Below, one piece after another: positions 10,180 to 22,062 of a stretch of DNA of 64,000 nucleotides; the stretch's first letter is position 1; each line of letters opens with the position of its first letter. Origin of the DNA: Stenogyne calaminthoides (Eukaryota; Streptophyta; Magnoliopsida; Lamiales; Lamiaceae); contig JBBCBC010000026.1 of assembly GCA_037126765.1 (NCBI GenBank), positions 11,396,418-11,460,417 on the forward strand, written 5' to 3'. A model generated the notes under the pieces. The model searched no databases. It saw only the letters and a list, made by a program, of their open reading frames with translations, and was not told the DNA's origin. The translations under genes and the position numbers were made by a program.

Positions 10180-11365
10180 ATGCCTTCTAAGAAACTTCCT
10201 ATGTTCTCTCGTTGAGAGCTATGACCTATGGAGATTGAGAATGCAGGCTCATCTGTATTCAAAACATGAAAGAATGTGGAGAGTGGTTTCAAGGACCATT
10301 CAAATTCTTGTTGAATCCTAGAATCACTGATACTGAGAAGAATGATCCCAGAGATGAATTTCCAAAGTCTGATGATCAACTTACTCCTGATGAGAGAAAG
10401 TTAGTCAATCTTGACTACATTGCTTAAGATACTTTGTATAACACTATTGATGATGGTGTTATGGGGATGATTTCTCACTGTGAAACTGCAAAAGAAATAT
10501 GGGACACACTTGTTGTTATGTGTCAAGGCACAGATCATATTAAGGAAAATAAACTTTCTGTTGCTATTGGAAAGTTTGATAGCTTTGAAATGGAAGATAG
10601 TGAATCCATTGACAAACTTGAGGTCAGATTCACTAGCATCATGAATGATCTTAGTGCTCTTGGGAAAAGATACCCACAGAGAGAAGTGGCACTGAAAATT
10701 CTTAGAGGATTATCTAAGAAATGGGATATACATGTGTGGTGATTGAAAACACCAAAAATATTGATTCCATGCCATATCAACAAGTTTTCTCTGAACTGAA
10801 AGCTTATGAGTTTGTGATTGACAAGAAAACTAAGAAATTTGACAGCAAAGATCATTCTTCATCTAGCAAGAATGTGGCTTTCAAAGCCAAAGAAAAAATC
10901 CTCAGAAGTCTAGAGAGTTCGAGAACTCACTTTGCAAAAAAATCGGATGAAAGCGGGAGGATAAGCTAGTATCGATTGCAAGAAGGTTTGAAAGACTCAA
11001 TATCGATATATGGGAAATATAAGAAATATTACAGGAATCACAGGTACAAGAGAGACTCAGAAGCTGAGGATAGATACACTGAGAAAAGAAAGGACCAGAA
11101 AGTTGAAGGATCCTCATCCAAGAAGAAGAACTCCAAGACCAAGGAAGAAAGTGATCAGGATGATGATACCAACAGATGTTACAACTGTCAGAAGAAAGGT
11201 CACTTTCAATATGACCGCCCCGAAATGAAAAAAGCTAAACAAAGAAAGGAAAGACAAGCCAAGAGAGACAAGAAGTTCTCCAAAGAAGAAAGTTATGATT
11301 GTTTGAGGAAGAAGAACATTCTCAAGAAGGTTCCAGCTTCCTCGGATGAGATTTTCTCGAGATAG
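10180..11365 (+). pseudogene. gag: Element B gag
   Basis: ATG at 10180 starts MPSKKLPMFSR and meets a stop at codon 12. The homologous gag of E starts alike (MSSKNFP). A capsid domain of the UBN2 family is clear at 10434-10742 (TIDDGVMGMISHCETAKEIW, KLEVRFTSIMNDL, ILRGLSKKWDIH), entered after a TAA at 10425-10427. A frameshift leads to ENTKNIDSMPYQQVFSELKA. The zinc knuckle CYNCQKKGHFQYD (about 11178-11218) ends in Arg where the last Cys is needed. The E copy has Cys there, so the knuckle is broken in B. It would be the nucleocapsid/capsid protein. Confidence 0.82.
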
Positions 11366-12414
11366 TGATGCGATGATGATATCTCGGCCTTATGGTTGTG
11401 GAGGAGGTAAATTCTTCTATCTTTGTTGTTGCTCCTACACAAGCACATGAGTTCTCAAGTTCAACTGTGAAACAAAGAATTTGACTTCGATGGATTCATT
11501 TGAGAATCTTATGAAGGACTATTTTGTGTTACAAGAACTCGCCAATCAAACTCAAGAGCGTAACAAGGAACCGATCATGAGAATCAAGTGGAAAGACTCT
11601 AAAAATGCCGAGATCACTTCTCAATTGATGGGAACCATCGATGAACTAGATGTTACGAAAGTACAACTCTCGAAAAAGGAGAAGGTGATAGAGATCCCGA
11701 ATGGAAAATTAGAGAAATCCACTAAAGATATTCAAACTTTATCGTAATCGAGTTCAATGACCTCTTTGAGAAGCATGAAACTCTAAAGAAAATGTGAGGA
11801 TAGTCTTGCGAAAAAAGTTAGCTCTATTGAATTTTGCATCTAAAGTGATAGATGAAATTCGAGTTATCAAAGATCTCAAGAACTATAAAAAAAGCCGGAT
11901 TGGGATACATTCCGTGGGGAACCTCACAAGGTCTTCAATGCCGCTTCTAGTAGCACCAAGATCGCCTTTTGTTAAACCAAAGGACATCTAATCTTCTTCT
12001 TCAAAAAGAACCGCCTGAGTTTTAGACAAGGGTAAATGACCTATGGTTTCAGAAAAACTGAAGGTTCAGGGAAGAAATCCTAGACCTCAAGAAAACGCTA
12101 GAAAACCTGAACACTCAGTAGGAAATCTTCAGGCCAGTACTTCAAAGCCTCAGGCTAAGAATACCAACCTAAAGAGAACTCAAGACTGAACCATCGAAGA
12201 ATTTTCGAAGAGAAACACTCAAAGAGAGATATTCTCAACTAAAAAGACCAAGTCCTCGACATCGAAAGACCCCAATTTCAGTACAGGCAACCTAAACCCC
12301 ACTTGCCTAAGGGTAAAGGTTTCCTAAACCCAAGTCAGCAGAGACAGAGACCAGCAGCAAAAAAGCCAAAGCACTTGAACAAAAGGCCTGAACCCAAGAA
12401 GAACTCTAAGGCTC
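11366..12414 (+). pseudogene. Element B gag-protease linker (coiled-coil region, degenerate)
   Basis: No long frame is left. Short frames (about 11481-11747 and 11794-11991) encode heptad-like Leu/Glu/Lys stretches such as LENQ/LQELANQTQERN types. This matches the coiled coil found between zinc knuckle and protease in element A. The same region in E spans about 48100-49320 on the other strand. Many CAG/CTG positions expected from relatives read CG here. Confidence 0.55.
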
Positions 12415-12971
12415 ATGTTCATGCTAAGGCCGCACTCATACACGGGATATCTTGTCAAGGCACCTAGGGTGGTGAATGTGTATGTAGATGTTTATGGGAG
12501 ACAAATCAGCCACTCTAAAGTAATTAGAGTTGTTAGGCGATTTGGGTTCCAAAAGGTACAACTAACTTTGGTAGGACCATACACCAAATGGGTACCTAAG
12601 AACCGATCTGCTTTTTTTCGTGAAGGAAAAAAAGGCACCGAAATGAATGAAAACAACATAAGAATCTTGATGAGTGGAAATAAATTGGCACCGGCCATAT
12701 GGTATCCGACAAAGGGATGTTCAAGACATATGACAGGATATAAGCAACTAATCACTGACTATGTTGAGCAAAAAGGCCCTCAAATCACATTTGGAGACAA
12801 TTCCAAAGGAAAAACTGAAGGATATGCAACTCTTGAAGTTGACTCTATTCATATCCATGGTGTTTCATATGTGTCTGGTCTAAAGCATAACTTGCTTTCT
12901 ATCAGTCAATTCTGTGACAAAGGATTCAGCGTTGAGTTCTCAAAGAACTTATGTTATGTAAAAGACAATAC
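12415..12971 (+). pseudogene. pol: Element B protease, interrupted by element C
   Basis: The frame contains IWYPTKGCSRHMTGYK (about 12700). Relatives have WYLDSGCSRHMTG or WYLDGGCSRHMTG, so the catalytic Asp is replaced and the enzyme would be dead as assembled. Downstream, HIHGVSYVSGLKHNLLSISQ is typical of the copia protease end. After VEFSKNLCYVKDNT at 12971 the reading is cut by element C and resumes at 22063 with TGTRKGNVYLADWSSTP. The damage to the active site replaces ctggacagtgg-like DNA by a CG-containing version, the pattern described in the findings. Confidence 0.78.
12967..12971. repeat. Target-site duplication of element C (AATAC)
   Basis: AATAC at 12967-12971 is repeated at 22058-22062 on the other side of the element. 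Confidence 0.93.
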
Positions 12972-14809
12972 TGTTGGGGAATGAGTTGCACAGATCTATT
13001 CGGGGTGAATATTTAAATACAAATTTAATTCATTAATTATTACTAGCATGAATTAATCCTATATTAATTCAAATAATAATTGCAACAACATATCATGCAT
13101 ATAAAAAGCCACGTAAAACCTACGCATGCGGAATCTACGGGTTTACGTGAACGTACCTCTCGGGATGGAAGTGACTTCGTTCGGACGGACTAACCAAAAG
13201 GACTTCCCAAGTATTCCCTTAGCCCTTGTTCAACTATCCGGTGGAAGGACACTTGTCGAACAATTAACAAAAGGAAAAAATAAACTTTGTTGCACCACCT
13301 TTCTGGATTTGCTAATATTTCCAGCACATGGAATTGTACTTGGGAATGAACTAATCATCCCTTATTTATAGGAGAGGGAGTGGTCGAAATTCTTGTAGAA
13401 AATCAATGTGGGAAAAGACTTTTCTTGGTCACCAAGAAATCTTGAATATATCATATATATCTTTTTTCCCATGATTTAAATATTCCACAAAAATCCCACC
13501 TCCTCAATTATTATGGAATTTCGAAAATAATACCTTGCAAGATTCCAAGATTTGGATCTTCTTGAATTTATGAGATATTCTTGTATTTCAAGAAATACAT
13601 ATCTTCCATAGTATCTTTTCAAGAAAATCAAGAAAATCTTTCTTGCCCATTATCTTCAAATTTTCGAAAATTCTATATAGATAACCAAGTGGGAGATTTC
13701 TTGAATTTAATGAGATAATCTTGTATTCCAAGAATACATATCTTCATTCCATAACAAAATTCAAAGAAAATATTTCTCCCTCTTTTATCCATAAATTTCG
13801 AAATATTAGGGAAAAATTAAGCAACAATATTTATTTTATTTTAATCACCTTTTCAGTTAATGGACTATTTGTTGGGCTACTCAGGGGGCCTTTAGGAGAA
13901 TTAAGATTGGACCTTCTAATGGACCTTGAATATCTAATATTGAGCGACAATATAATTCAAGCCCATAAATTTTAATTAATCCCACTACATAATTAATATT
14001 GCACTATCCATCTTAACCCATATTACAGTCAATATGGCTCCCGGTCATTATTTCCCGTGTTTAAGATTATCTAGCCCATTAATTAATTCAAGCCACTGAA
14101 ATAGCTTTTCGTTAATTAATATATTTTGTCCTTGGTCAAGGAACGGTTCAACATTATTATCCATACCGGAAACTAATTCCACTTGCAAGATTTGGTATGA
14201 TAAAGCTTATGAACCTCCCAAGGGGACAAATCAAGCAAGCGTACTTGCACACGATTCTTCGTATTAAATCTTAGCAATCACATGTGACCAATAATATTGC
14301 CCAAGATAAAAAGTATTGAATCTCTCTGATTCGCTACCCATGATAAGTCAAAGCAATAGTTACCAATCCCACGTGATCCTATTTAAGGGACGAAGGTTAA
14401 GAAACAACGAACCACTGAGGTCTAATTCTTCCTTGTTCAGTTCTGAAGAATTTGTCCTCCTGTAGGTCCTATTCAGCGCATCAGTCATGCACTAGTGTAA
14501 TCTCTTGGTCAAGACAAACCAATCTGAGCCTTACACCTCAACCTTTCACGATGGGTTGTTCATTTCCATCTAGGTCGTGAATGGCGTACTTTTAGTTACA
14601 AGGGACTGTTAATTTAATCTTCTTTGATCTGGTATCACTAAATTAACTACAATGTAACACGTACGAATTATTGAACAGTTATGCAGTAAATATATGAACA
14701 TTCAATCATATTTAAAGCATCAGTGATAATTTTATTTCAGTAAATAAGTCTGAAAATTCAGTTTCGATTATACAAAGTAAAAAGCATACTTTTCAGTATA
14801 ATCCCAACA
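12972..14809 (-). repeat. 3' LTR of element C (1838 bp)
   Basis: Nearly identical to 20215-22057. In the minus orientation it starts after polypurine tract gtgggagat and ends with tgcaactcattccccaaca. A TATA box on the minus strand lies at about 13363-13372 (cttatttata on the + strand). Small ORFs on the opposite strand recur in both LTRs only because the LTRs are copies. Confidence 0.93.
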
Positions 14810-14920
14810 ATCTCCCACTTATACTCAAAGTCTGCTTTTAAGTATACTACAACATGTCTCGCGTAGTCCGTGACATCTAATGCACCTACACGAACCTAAT
14901 AATTTCTCCTACTTATACTC
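14810..14920 (-). other. Duplicated polypurine tract of element C
   Basis: On the minus strand gagtataagtgggagat directly abuts the 3' LTR (14810-14826). A near copy, gagtataagtaggaga, lies 95 bp upstream (14905-14920). The abutting one should prime plus-strand synthesis. Element I has the same pair. Confidence 0.85.
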
Positions 14921-15007
14921 AAAGCAGATTGGCAACGGTCTTGACACTCATTCCTTCCACATGTCTTTCGAATGTATTCAGAGGCAGACTCTTTGTGAAT
15001 GGATCTG

Positions 15008-15217
15008 CTAGGTTGTCCTCGACGCTATCTTTGCCACATCTATATCTCCTCTCTTAACGATATCTCGTATAAGATGGTATTTCCTTTCTATGTGTTTGCT
15101 GGCTTTGTGGGCTCTTGGTTCCCTTGAATTTGCAACTGCTCCGGCATTGTCACAATAAACAGTGATTCTGCTGGGCAAATTCGGAACCACATCTAAGTCC
15201 ACTAGGAAGTGCTTGAG
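15008..15217 (-). pseudogene. pol: Element C RNase H, C-terminal end
   Basis: The sequence contains VYCDNAGAVANSREPR with the catalytic Asp, then KHIERKYHLIRDIVKRGDI, the copia pol ending. It is separated from the preceding frame (15218-15787) by a TGA where relatives have TGG (Trp in the VWLK segment), a single nonsense change. The sequence after AKIAS is shifted relative to the expected ADPFTK-like terminus. Confidence 0.82.
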
Positions 15218-15787
15218 TCAAACCACTTCTTTTGATGCCTCGCTAGCAGCTACATATTCGGCATCCATGGTAGAATCTGCGACGCATTTCTGCTTGACGC
15301 TTCTCCATGTCACGGCTCCTTTCCCCATGCAAAACACACTACCCGAGGTAGATTTTTTGGAGTCTACGTCTGATTGGAAATCCGAGTCCGTGTAACCGAT
15401 GGGGATTGGACTACCTGACTGATAAACCAACATTCTATCCCGAGTTTTTTTCAGATACTTCAGAATGTTTTTAACTGCCGTCCAATGCTCTTTCCCGGGG
15501 TTACTTTGATATCTTGCCACCATGCCTACGGCAAAGTAAATATCCGGTCTCGTACACAGCATTGCATACATAAGGCTTCCGACAGCCGAAGCATAAGGAA
15601 TGCCTTTCATGTCATTTATCTCCTCTTGCGTCTTAGGGGACATTTTCTTGGATAGATGGATTCCATGCCTGAAGCGTTTCAAGACAGTGTCTATGTATGA
15701 AGCTTGCGATAAGCCTATCATCCTTTTCTTGAGATCTCGAGTGATCTTGATCCCAAGGATGTGCCCGGCTTCCCCTAAGTCCTTCAT
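15218..15787 (-). pseudogene. pol: Element C reverse transcriptase end and RNase H
   Basis: MKDLGEAGHILGIKITRD opens this frame and SQASYIDTVLKRF, SAVGSLMYAMLCTRPDI and KEHWTAVKNILKYLKKT follow, all standard copia connection motifs. RNase H motifs YTDSDFQSDVDSKKSTSG and DAEYVAASEASKE are kept. The frame ends in the TGA at about 15218. Only a few lesions separate this from a working enzyme, making C the youngest-looking pol in the window. Confidence 0.86.
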
Positions 15788-15982
15788 ATCAAACTATTTT
15801 GAAAGTCATGTCCTTACGTCTGATAACACCTTCACATCGTTCCCGATGATCAGAATATCGTCTACATATAGTACTAAGAATACCAATGCAGTTCCGACAT
15901 GCTTTTTATACACACAACTTTCAAACTCGTTTTGATCAAACCCATAAGACTTTATAACGTGATCAAAACATTGGTTCCAAGC
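15788..15982 (-). pseudogene. pol: Element C reverse transcriptase, YVDD segment
   Basis: On the minus strand the stretch after the TGA near 15983 reads on as AWNQCFDHVIKSYGFDQNEF. It then gives YVDDILIIGNDVKV (YVDD at about 15860-15872), the catalytic box. A stop in the segment ending near 15790 (tatttt before MKDLGEAG) parts it from the next frame. Element I carries the same segment at 29660-29855. Confidence 0.8.
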
Positions 15983-17626
15983 TCAGGATGCCTGTTTGAG
16001 TCCGTGAATGGACTTCTTGAGCTTACAAACAAGATGTTCTTGGCATGTTTCAATGAAACCTTGGGGTTGTTGCATATAGATCTCTTCATCAAGACTTCCG
16101 TTAAGGAAAGCTGTCTTGACATCCATTTGCCAGATTTCAAAGTCGAAATGCGCAGCAATCGATAAGAGAATACGGATGGACTTAAGCATGGCTACGGGCG
16201 AAAAAGTTTCCTCATAATCGATCCCTTCTTTCTGAGTATAACCTTTTGCCACTAATCTTGCTTTAAAGGTTTCAACCTTCCAGTCTGGTCCCCTTTTCCT
16301 CTTATATACCCACTTGCATCCAATAGGTTTGACCCCATTAAGTGGTTCGACTAGCTCCCACACTCTATTATGAAACATAGAACCCATTTCGGCTTTCATT
16401 GCTATTTGCCAAGAATCTGCATCCTTATCTTGGAGTGCCTCGTCATATGTCCATGGGTCTGATTCGTCTTGTCCGGGAATCAAGTCCGAGGACTCTCCTA
16501 TTCCCATGAATCTCTTAGGCTGTCTAACAACCCTCCCACTACGACAAGGCTCCAGTTGTGAAAGTGTACCGTTTGGTATATCATCTAGTACAGTTGGCAC
16601 TGAGGTTTGCCCTTTAAGCTCATTTAAAGTAATCTCACTTCTGGGTTTTCTTTGGTTCATATAGTCTTCTTCCAAAAATCTAAAGTGGGTGCTTATGACC
16701 ACTTTTTGATCTTCAGGACCATAGAACATACACCCTTTTGTTCCATCGGGATATCCTACAAACAGTCTTAATTCTGATCGAGGATCCAATTTACCGGCTT
16801 CCTTGTCCAACACGTAGGCCGGACACCCCCAAATTCTCATGTGTCTCATGCTAGGCTTGCGCCCGCTCCACAATTCTTTAGGAGTTTTGGGAACCGATTT
16901 GGATGGCACCAAGTTCAGAATGTAAGCCGCTGTTTCCAAGGCATGACCCCAGAACGACTTGGGAAGATCCGCATAACTCATCATTGATCTAACCATTTCC
17001 AAAAGAGTTTTGTTTCTTCGCTCTGCAACCCCATTTTGTTGAGGGGTTCCGGATGCCGTGAGCTGGGATACAATCCCTTCATCAGATAAGTAGTTCAAAA
17101 ACTCATCGCTGAGGTATTCGCCTCCACGATCAGATCGTAGAGACTTGATACGTTTTTCCATATGATTCTCTGCTTGAGCCTTAAATTCTTTGAATTTCTC
17201 AAAGGTCTCAGATTTATGCTTCATAAGGAAAATGTAACCGTACCTTGAGTAATCATCAATAAAGGTGACAAAATACTCATAACCTCCTCTTGCTTTGGTT
17301 GACATTGGACCACATACATCTGTGTGAACGATCTCTAACACTTCTTTGGCCCTATTTACCTTGGCTCCAAATGCCCTCTTGGTCATTTTACCCTCCAAAC
17401 ATGATTCGCAGGTTGGAAACGGTTCAACTTGAAGAAGCTCTAGTAAACCGTCTTTCACCAACCTTTGGATCCTCTTTGGATTTATATGACCCAATCTTAG
17501 ATGCCAAAGAAGTGTCCCGTTCACTTCTGATGAACGTTTTCTTTTCTCGGAAACAATTGATGTGTTATAGGATGCATTTCGTGAGTGGTGTGCATAGTTA
17601 ATTGTATAGAGATTATTCGCCAACAT
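15983..17626 (-). CDS. pol: Element C pol: gag-pre-integrase, integrase and reverse transcriptase start (547 codons open)
   Basis: This is the longest undamaged coding stretch in the window. In order: pre-integrase zinc finger (LLWHLRLGHINPKRI ... CESCLEGKM); integrase core with HTDVCGPM, SDRGGEYLSDEF and QQNGVAERRNKTLLEM holding the DDE residues; C-terminal motifs HMRIWGCPAYVLD and LFVGYPDGTKGCMFYGP; a linker; then reverse transcriptase motifs GCKWVYKRKRG, FKARLVAKGYTQKEGIDYEE, IWQMDVKTAFLNGSLDEE and KKSIHGLKQAS. It stops at 15983 with TGA where element I has AGA (SRAWNQ). It is part of a gag-pol polyprotein, so the first Met shown is not a true start. Confidence 0.88.
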   Translation of the reverse strand: MLANNLYTINYAHHSRNASYNTSIVSEKRKRSSEVNGTLLWHLRLGHINPKRIQRLVKDGLLELLQVEPFPTCESCLEGKMTKRAFGAKVNRAKEVLEIVHTDVCGPMSTKARGGYEYFVTFIDDYSRYGYIFLMKHKSETFEKFKEFKAQAENHMEKRIKSLRSDRGGEYLSDEFLNYLSDEGIVSQLTASGTPQQNGVAERRNKTLLEMVRSMMSYADLPKSFWGHALETAAYILNLVPSKSVPKTPKELWSGRKPSMRHMRIWGCPAYVLDKEAGKLDPRSELRLFVGYPDGTKGCMFYGPEDQKVVISTHFRFLEEDYMNQRKPRSEITLNELKGQTSVPTVLDDIPNGTLSQLEPCRSGRVVRQPKRFMGIGESSDLIPGQDESDPWTYDEALQDKDADSWQIAMKAEMGSMFHNRVWELVEPLNGVKPIGCKWVYKRKRGPDWKVETFKARLVAKGYTQKEGIDYEETFSPVAMLKSIRILLSIAAHFDFEIWQMDVKTAFLNGSLDEEIYMQQPQGFIETCQEHLVCKLKKSIHGLKQAS

Positions 17627-18050
17627 TCCATGACAGATAAATTTATCATAAAGAGAAATGGTAACAACTTTATTAAAAGTAACCGAATATCCATCATGAA
17701 AAAGTTTAGAAACCCAAAATCAAATTCTTTCTAAAACTCGAACGCATGAGAACATCTCTTAAAATTAAAACTTTGTCTTCAAAAGACAGGTGCACTTCTC
17801 CCACTGCTTCAGCTGCCACTCTCGTAGCATCGCCCAGTGTGATGAGGATCTCACTTCCACTTAGTTGTCGGGTCCGTTTGAACCCCTGTAATGTGAAATA
17901 AACATGATCAGTGGATCCCGTATCCACCACCCATAAATGGGAGGCATACGCCGCTAAACAAGTTTCAACAACTAGTGAGTGAGGATTACCTTTCTTTCCT
18001 TTCCCTTTTGGGATTGAACAGTCGACCTCCAATGTCCTTTCTCCCCGCAA
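17627..18050 (-). pseudogene. pol: Element C protease
   Basis: WVVDTGSTDHV (about 17918-17950) is the aspartic protease active site with D-T-G intact. LSGSEILITLGDATRVAAEA and GEVHLSFEDKVLILRDVL follow as in copia proteases. The frame breaks shortly before the pre-integrase region at 17626. The DATRVAAEA stretch is the site of a tandem expansion in element I. Confidence 0.82.
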
Positions 18051-18830
18051 TTAAAACATATTCCCTTTGGTTCTTTCTTGACACCCAACAAGCTAACCGT
18101 CTTTTTCTCACTTTTCTTAGTGATGAGTTTGCTTTGGTTCTGACCACTTTCCTTTTCTTGAGACTTGCCTGCCACTGGCCTAGATCTCGAGAAAAGACTT
18201 TTGGTCACCAATGGTTCGCTTTTTCTTCCTAAATGCTTCTCTACTATCTCCAAGGCTTCTTGTAGATTATCCATAGTAAACATGTGATTACTCATCACAA
18301 AACCACAGTAAAATCCATCGAAGCTCCTTGGCAGAGTAAGCAACAGAAATTCAATTTGGGCCTCATCACAATACTTAGTTCCGAGATAAGCTAGTTTTAG
18401 AAAATGGTGTTTGACTCTGAGAACATGCTCCCTTACAGGTGTTCCTCAACCATTTTCAAATTTAGCCACGCCATCGCTTTTTAAACCGACGATCATGCGG
18501 TCTTTTGTTGAAAACATTTCTTCAAGACTTTGCATAATTTCCGCAAATGGACTCAACACCTTCATGAATGTGTTTCAAATCATCGACAAAGAAAGTCAAG
18601 ATTACACGTTTCATGGGTTCATTGGCACGCTCCCCAAATATTATACTCATGTCTTGCCGCGATCGGTTGATTCATCAAGAGGCTTTACGTGGCTTGGGTA
18701 CATCAAGAATCCAATAATGTTTTTGTGCAGGTAGGACAAAGTTCATATTTTGTTTCCAAACGTTATAGTTTTCTCCAGTTAATTGGTGTTCTTTGAGTGT
18801 ATATAACAGTGGATTAAAAGGTTGCGACAT
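17972..18830 (-). pseudogene. gag: Element C gag
   Basis: ATG at 18830 (minus) gives MSQPFNPLLYTLKEHQLTGE and then an N-terminal domain like copia gag (NVWKQNMNFVL). Frameshifts break the middle. The frame 18343-17972 has LPRSFDGFYCGFVMSNHMF, a basic region and a zinc knuckle CFNCGEKGHWRS whose last Cys is lost at a site reading gtcgac, where relatives have a CAG. The gag, protease and pol frames follow one another closely, as in a single polyprotein. Confidence 0.78.
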
Positions 18831-20195
18831 GAAGAACTGAAATAAATAATAACATGCATAAGAACAAATATATCACAAGGTTCGATCACATGCATCATAT
18901 TAAAATCTCAAAAAAATATGAACATGCATCAGCCAACATCTCAAAACAGTTTAAATAAGCCACGTTGGGTGGGTCATTATTTAAACACATTCAAGCAAAT
19001 TTACAAACAAGAACAATTACAAACCTTTAATATCCAGATTAATAGTTGGCTCCCACTTGACCAATATAAAATTGACAGGGACTTCGGAGAAGTATATGCA
19101 TATCAATTTTATACCTAAGTAATAACCATGATTAAATACAGGATTATTATTTCGCTTTGATCGAGCCTCGTTGGGAGGGTCATCGTCACCACTAGTATTA
19201 ACCCACAATCATCAGTTTGGAATTCATTCATGTGAAACTTATCTTTTGACCGTCCCGTTGGGGGAATTTCTCCAAAAGAATTCACAAATAAATAAATCAT
19301 GGAGGTCAAAATTAATTCAATTTTATTATCCTAATAAAATTGTCAATTAATTATTTAAACATACTTAGTAATTTTGAAGGTGAGATTTTTCCATTTGGCA
19401 ACCCTCATGCAAAACACATTTAAACAAATTAAATAAAGCATAAGATAGCACAAAATAAATCAAGCAAAAGCGAGAAAAATAAATATATTGGGCACAAATT
19501 ATCCAATTGTCATGGTTTGATTTTTCTTGACTTGATCTTGAAGAAACCGCGTCACAATTTCTCCCCACTCGTTCGTCTCGAAAAATACTTCATCTCGAAA
19601 CGCCCGCCATGCATCGCATGCCGGGATGCACCCGCATCCGCGGCCACTTGGCCTAAAATAACCTCGGCACGCGCCCGGCCGAGGTCGCGCCGCCGATGCC
19701 TCAGCAGTGTCGATGGCGTCGGCGGATCTCGGCGGCGGACATCAGCTTCAGATCTGTCGCCTCCTCCGCCCGCTTCGCGACCTCGGCGGCCCGTGTATCC
19801 ATATCCACCTGTTCCTCGCTCGACCACCGGCCTCCTACAATGCCGGTCGTGCCGCGCGCCCTACGCCTGGTTACGGATTTAATCCTTTAATTCTTAATCT
19901 CTTGGATTCCCGATCCGGTTACAATTTATTTACAAAAATAAATAAACTGAATCTAGACTAGTCTATTACATTGATCAAATCAAACAAATCCTAGTCTACT
20001 TGTGAATTTTCTCACGAGGCAAAACAAATCCAAACGAATCGAATTAAAAAACACAGTTTATATGCATGCATAAATAAACACATTAAAATCTATGACAATT
20101 GGATACCTGCAAAATAGATCTAACAGTTCTACTATCCAATTTCAAATTTAATGTCCACGAATTAAATTACAATTTAAAAAAATTGAGAGTCTAAA
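18831..20195 (-). other. Element C untranslated leader with GC-rich block
   Basis: About 1.36 kb lies between primer site and gag. Most is AT-rich and conserved with element I (25436-26925), but 19590-19870 is very GC- and CpG-rich. ORFs crossing the block on either strand differ between elements, and I do not regard them as genes. It may be structured RNA that affects packaging or translation (inference). Confidence 0.7.
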
Positions 20196-20214
20196 ACCGT
20201 GGCTCGATAATGCT
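20196..20214 (-). other. Primer binding site of element C, altered
   Basis: Next to the 5' LTR the minus strand reads gcattatcgagcc where element I has ctggtatcagagcc. The CAG of the tRNA match reads CG and other bases differ. As assembled the site would not pair well with initiator Met-tRNA. Confidence 0.75.
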
Positions 20215-22057
20215 TGTTGGGGAATGAGTTGCACAGATCTATTCGGGGTGAATATTTAAATACAAATTTAATTCATTAATTATTACTAGCATGAATTAAT
20301 CCTATATTAATTCAAATAATAATTGCAACAACATATCATGCATATAAAAAGCCACGTAAAACCTACGCATGCGGAATCTACGGGTTTACGTGAATGTACC
20401 TCTCGGGATGGAAGTAACTTCGGTCGGACGGACTAACCAAAAGGATTTCTCAAGTATTCCCTTAGCCTTTGTTCAACTATCCGGTGAAAGGACACTTGTC
20501 GAACAATTAACAAAAGGAAAAAATAAACTTTGTTGCACCACTTTTGTGGATTTGCTAATATTTCCAGCACATGGAATTGTACTTGGGAATGAACTAATCA
20601 TCCCCTATTTATAGGAGAGGGAGTGGTCGAAATTCTTGTAGAAAATCAATGTGGGAAAAGACTTTTCTTGGTCACCAAGAAATCTTGAATATATCATATA
20701 CATCATTTTTCCCATAATTAAAATATTCCACAAAAATCCCACCTCCTCAATTATTATGGAATTTCGAAAATAATGCCTTGCAAGATTCCAAGATTTGGAT
20801 CTTCTTGAATTTATGAGATATTCTTGTATTTCAAGAAATACATATCATCCATAATATCTTTTCAAGAAAATCAAGAAAATCTTTCTTGCCCATTATCTTC
20901 AAATTTTCGAAAATTCTATATAGATAACCAAGTGGGAGATTTCTTGAATTTAATGAGATAATCTTGTATTCCAAGAATACATATCTTCATTCCATAACAA
21001 AATTCAAAGAAAATCTTTCTCCCTCTTTTATCCATAAATTTCGAAATATTAAGGAAAAATTAAGCAACAATATTTATTTTATTTTAATCACCTTTTCAGT
21101 TAATGGACTATTTGTTGGGCTACTCAGGGGGCCTTTAGGAGAATTAAGATTGGACCTTCTAATGGACCTTGAATATCTAATATTGAGCGAGAATATAATT
21201 CAAACCCATAAATATTAATTAATCCCACTACATAATTAATATTGCACTATCCATCTTAACCCATATTACAGTCAATATGGCTCCCGGTCATTATTTCCCG
21301 TGTTTAAGATTATCTAGCCCATTAATTAATTCAAGCCATTGAAATAGCTTTCCGTTAATTAATATCTTTTGTCCTTGGTCAAGGAACGGTTCAACATTAT
21401 TATCCATACCTAAAACTAATTCCACTTGCAAGATTTGGTATGATAAAGCTTATGAACCCTCCTAAGGGGGGCAAATCAAGCAAGCGTGCTTTGCACACGA
21501 TTCTTCGATTAAATCTTAACAATCACATGTGACCAATAATATTGCCCAAGATAAGAAGTATTGAATCTCTCTGATTCGCTACCCATGATAAGTCAAAGCA
21601 ATAGTTACCAATCCCACATGATCCTATTTAAGGGACGAAGGTTAAGAAACAACGAACCACCGAGGTCTAATTCTTCCTTTTTCGATTAAAAATAATTTAT
21701 CCTCCTCAGGGGTCCTATTCAAATATCGATCATGCACTAGTGTAATCTCTTTGTCAAGACAAACCAATCGAGGCCTTACACCTCAACCTTTCACGATGGG
21801 TTGTTCATTTCCATCTAGGTCGTGAATGGCGTACTTTTTAGTTACAAGGACCTGTTAATTTAATCTTCTCGTGATCCGGTATCACTAAATTAACTACAAT
21901 GTAACACGCATTTAATTATTGAAAAGTTATACAGTAAATATATGTAACATTCAATCATATTTAAAGCATCAGTGATAATTTTGTTTCAGTAAATAAGTCT
22001 GAAAATTCAGTTTCGATTATACAAAGAAAAAGCATACTTTTCAGTATTATCCCAACA
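20215..22057 (-). repeat. 5' LTR of element C (1843 bp)
   Basis: Copy of 12972-14809. On the minus strand it begins tgttgggataatactg and ends attccccaaca beside the primer site. A minus-strand TATA box lies at 20606-20613. Followed at 22058 by the AATAC duplication and the rest of element B. Confidence 0.92.
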
Positions 22058-22062
22058 AATAC

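Larger units (their letters stand above)
12972..22057 (-). mobile_element. Element C: copia retrotransposon, complete, inserted in B in reverse
   Basis: Limits are TGTTGGGG at 12972 and cccaaca at 22057, flanked by AATAC duplications (12967-12971 and 22058-22062). It reads right to left: 5' LTR, leader with GC-rich block, gag, protease, integrase, reverse transcriptase, RNase H, two polypurine tracts, 3' LTR. The total is 9086 bp. The two LTRs differ little by eye, so it is a fairly recent insertion. The lineage is probably Tork/Angela-like (tentative). Its pol has few lesions, but the primer site is altered. Confidence 0.92.

Noticed and set aside
13126..13975. Frames of 81 and 84 codons that recur almost unchanged at 20369-20614 and 20964-21218
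   Set aside because: They lie in the two LTRs of element C, antisense to its promoter, and recur because the LTRs are copies.
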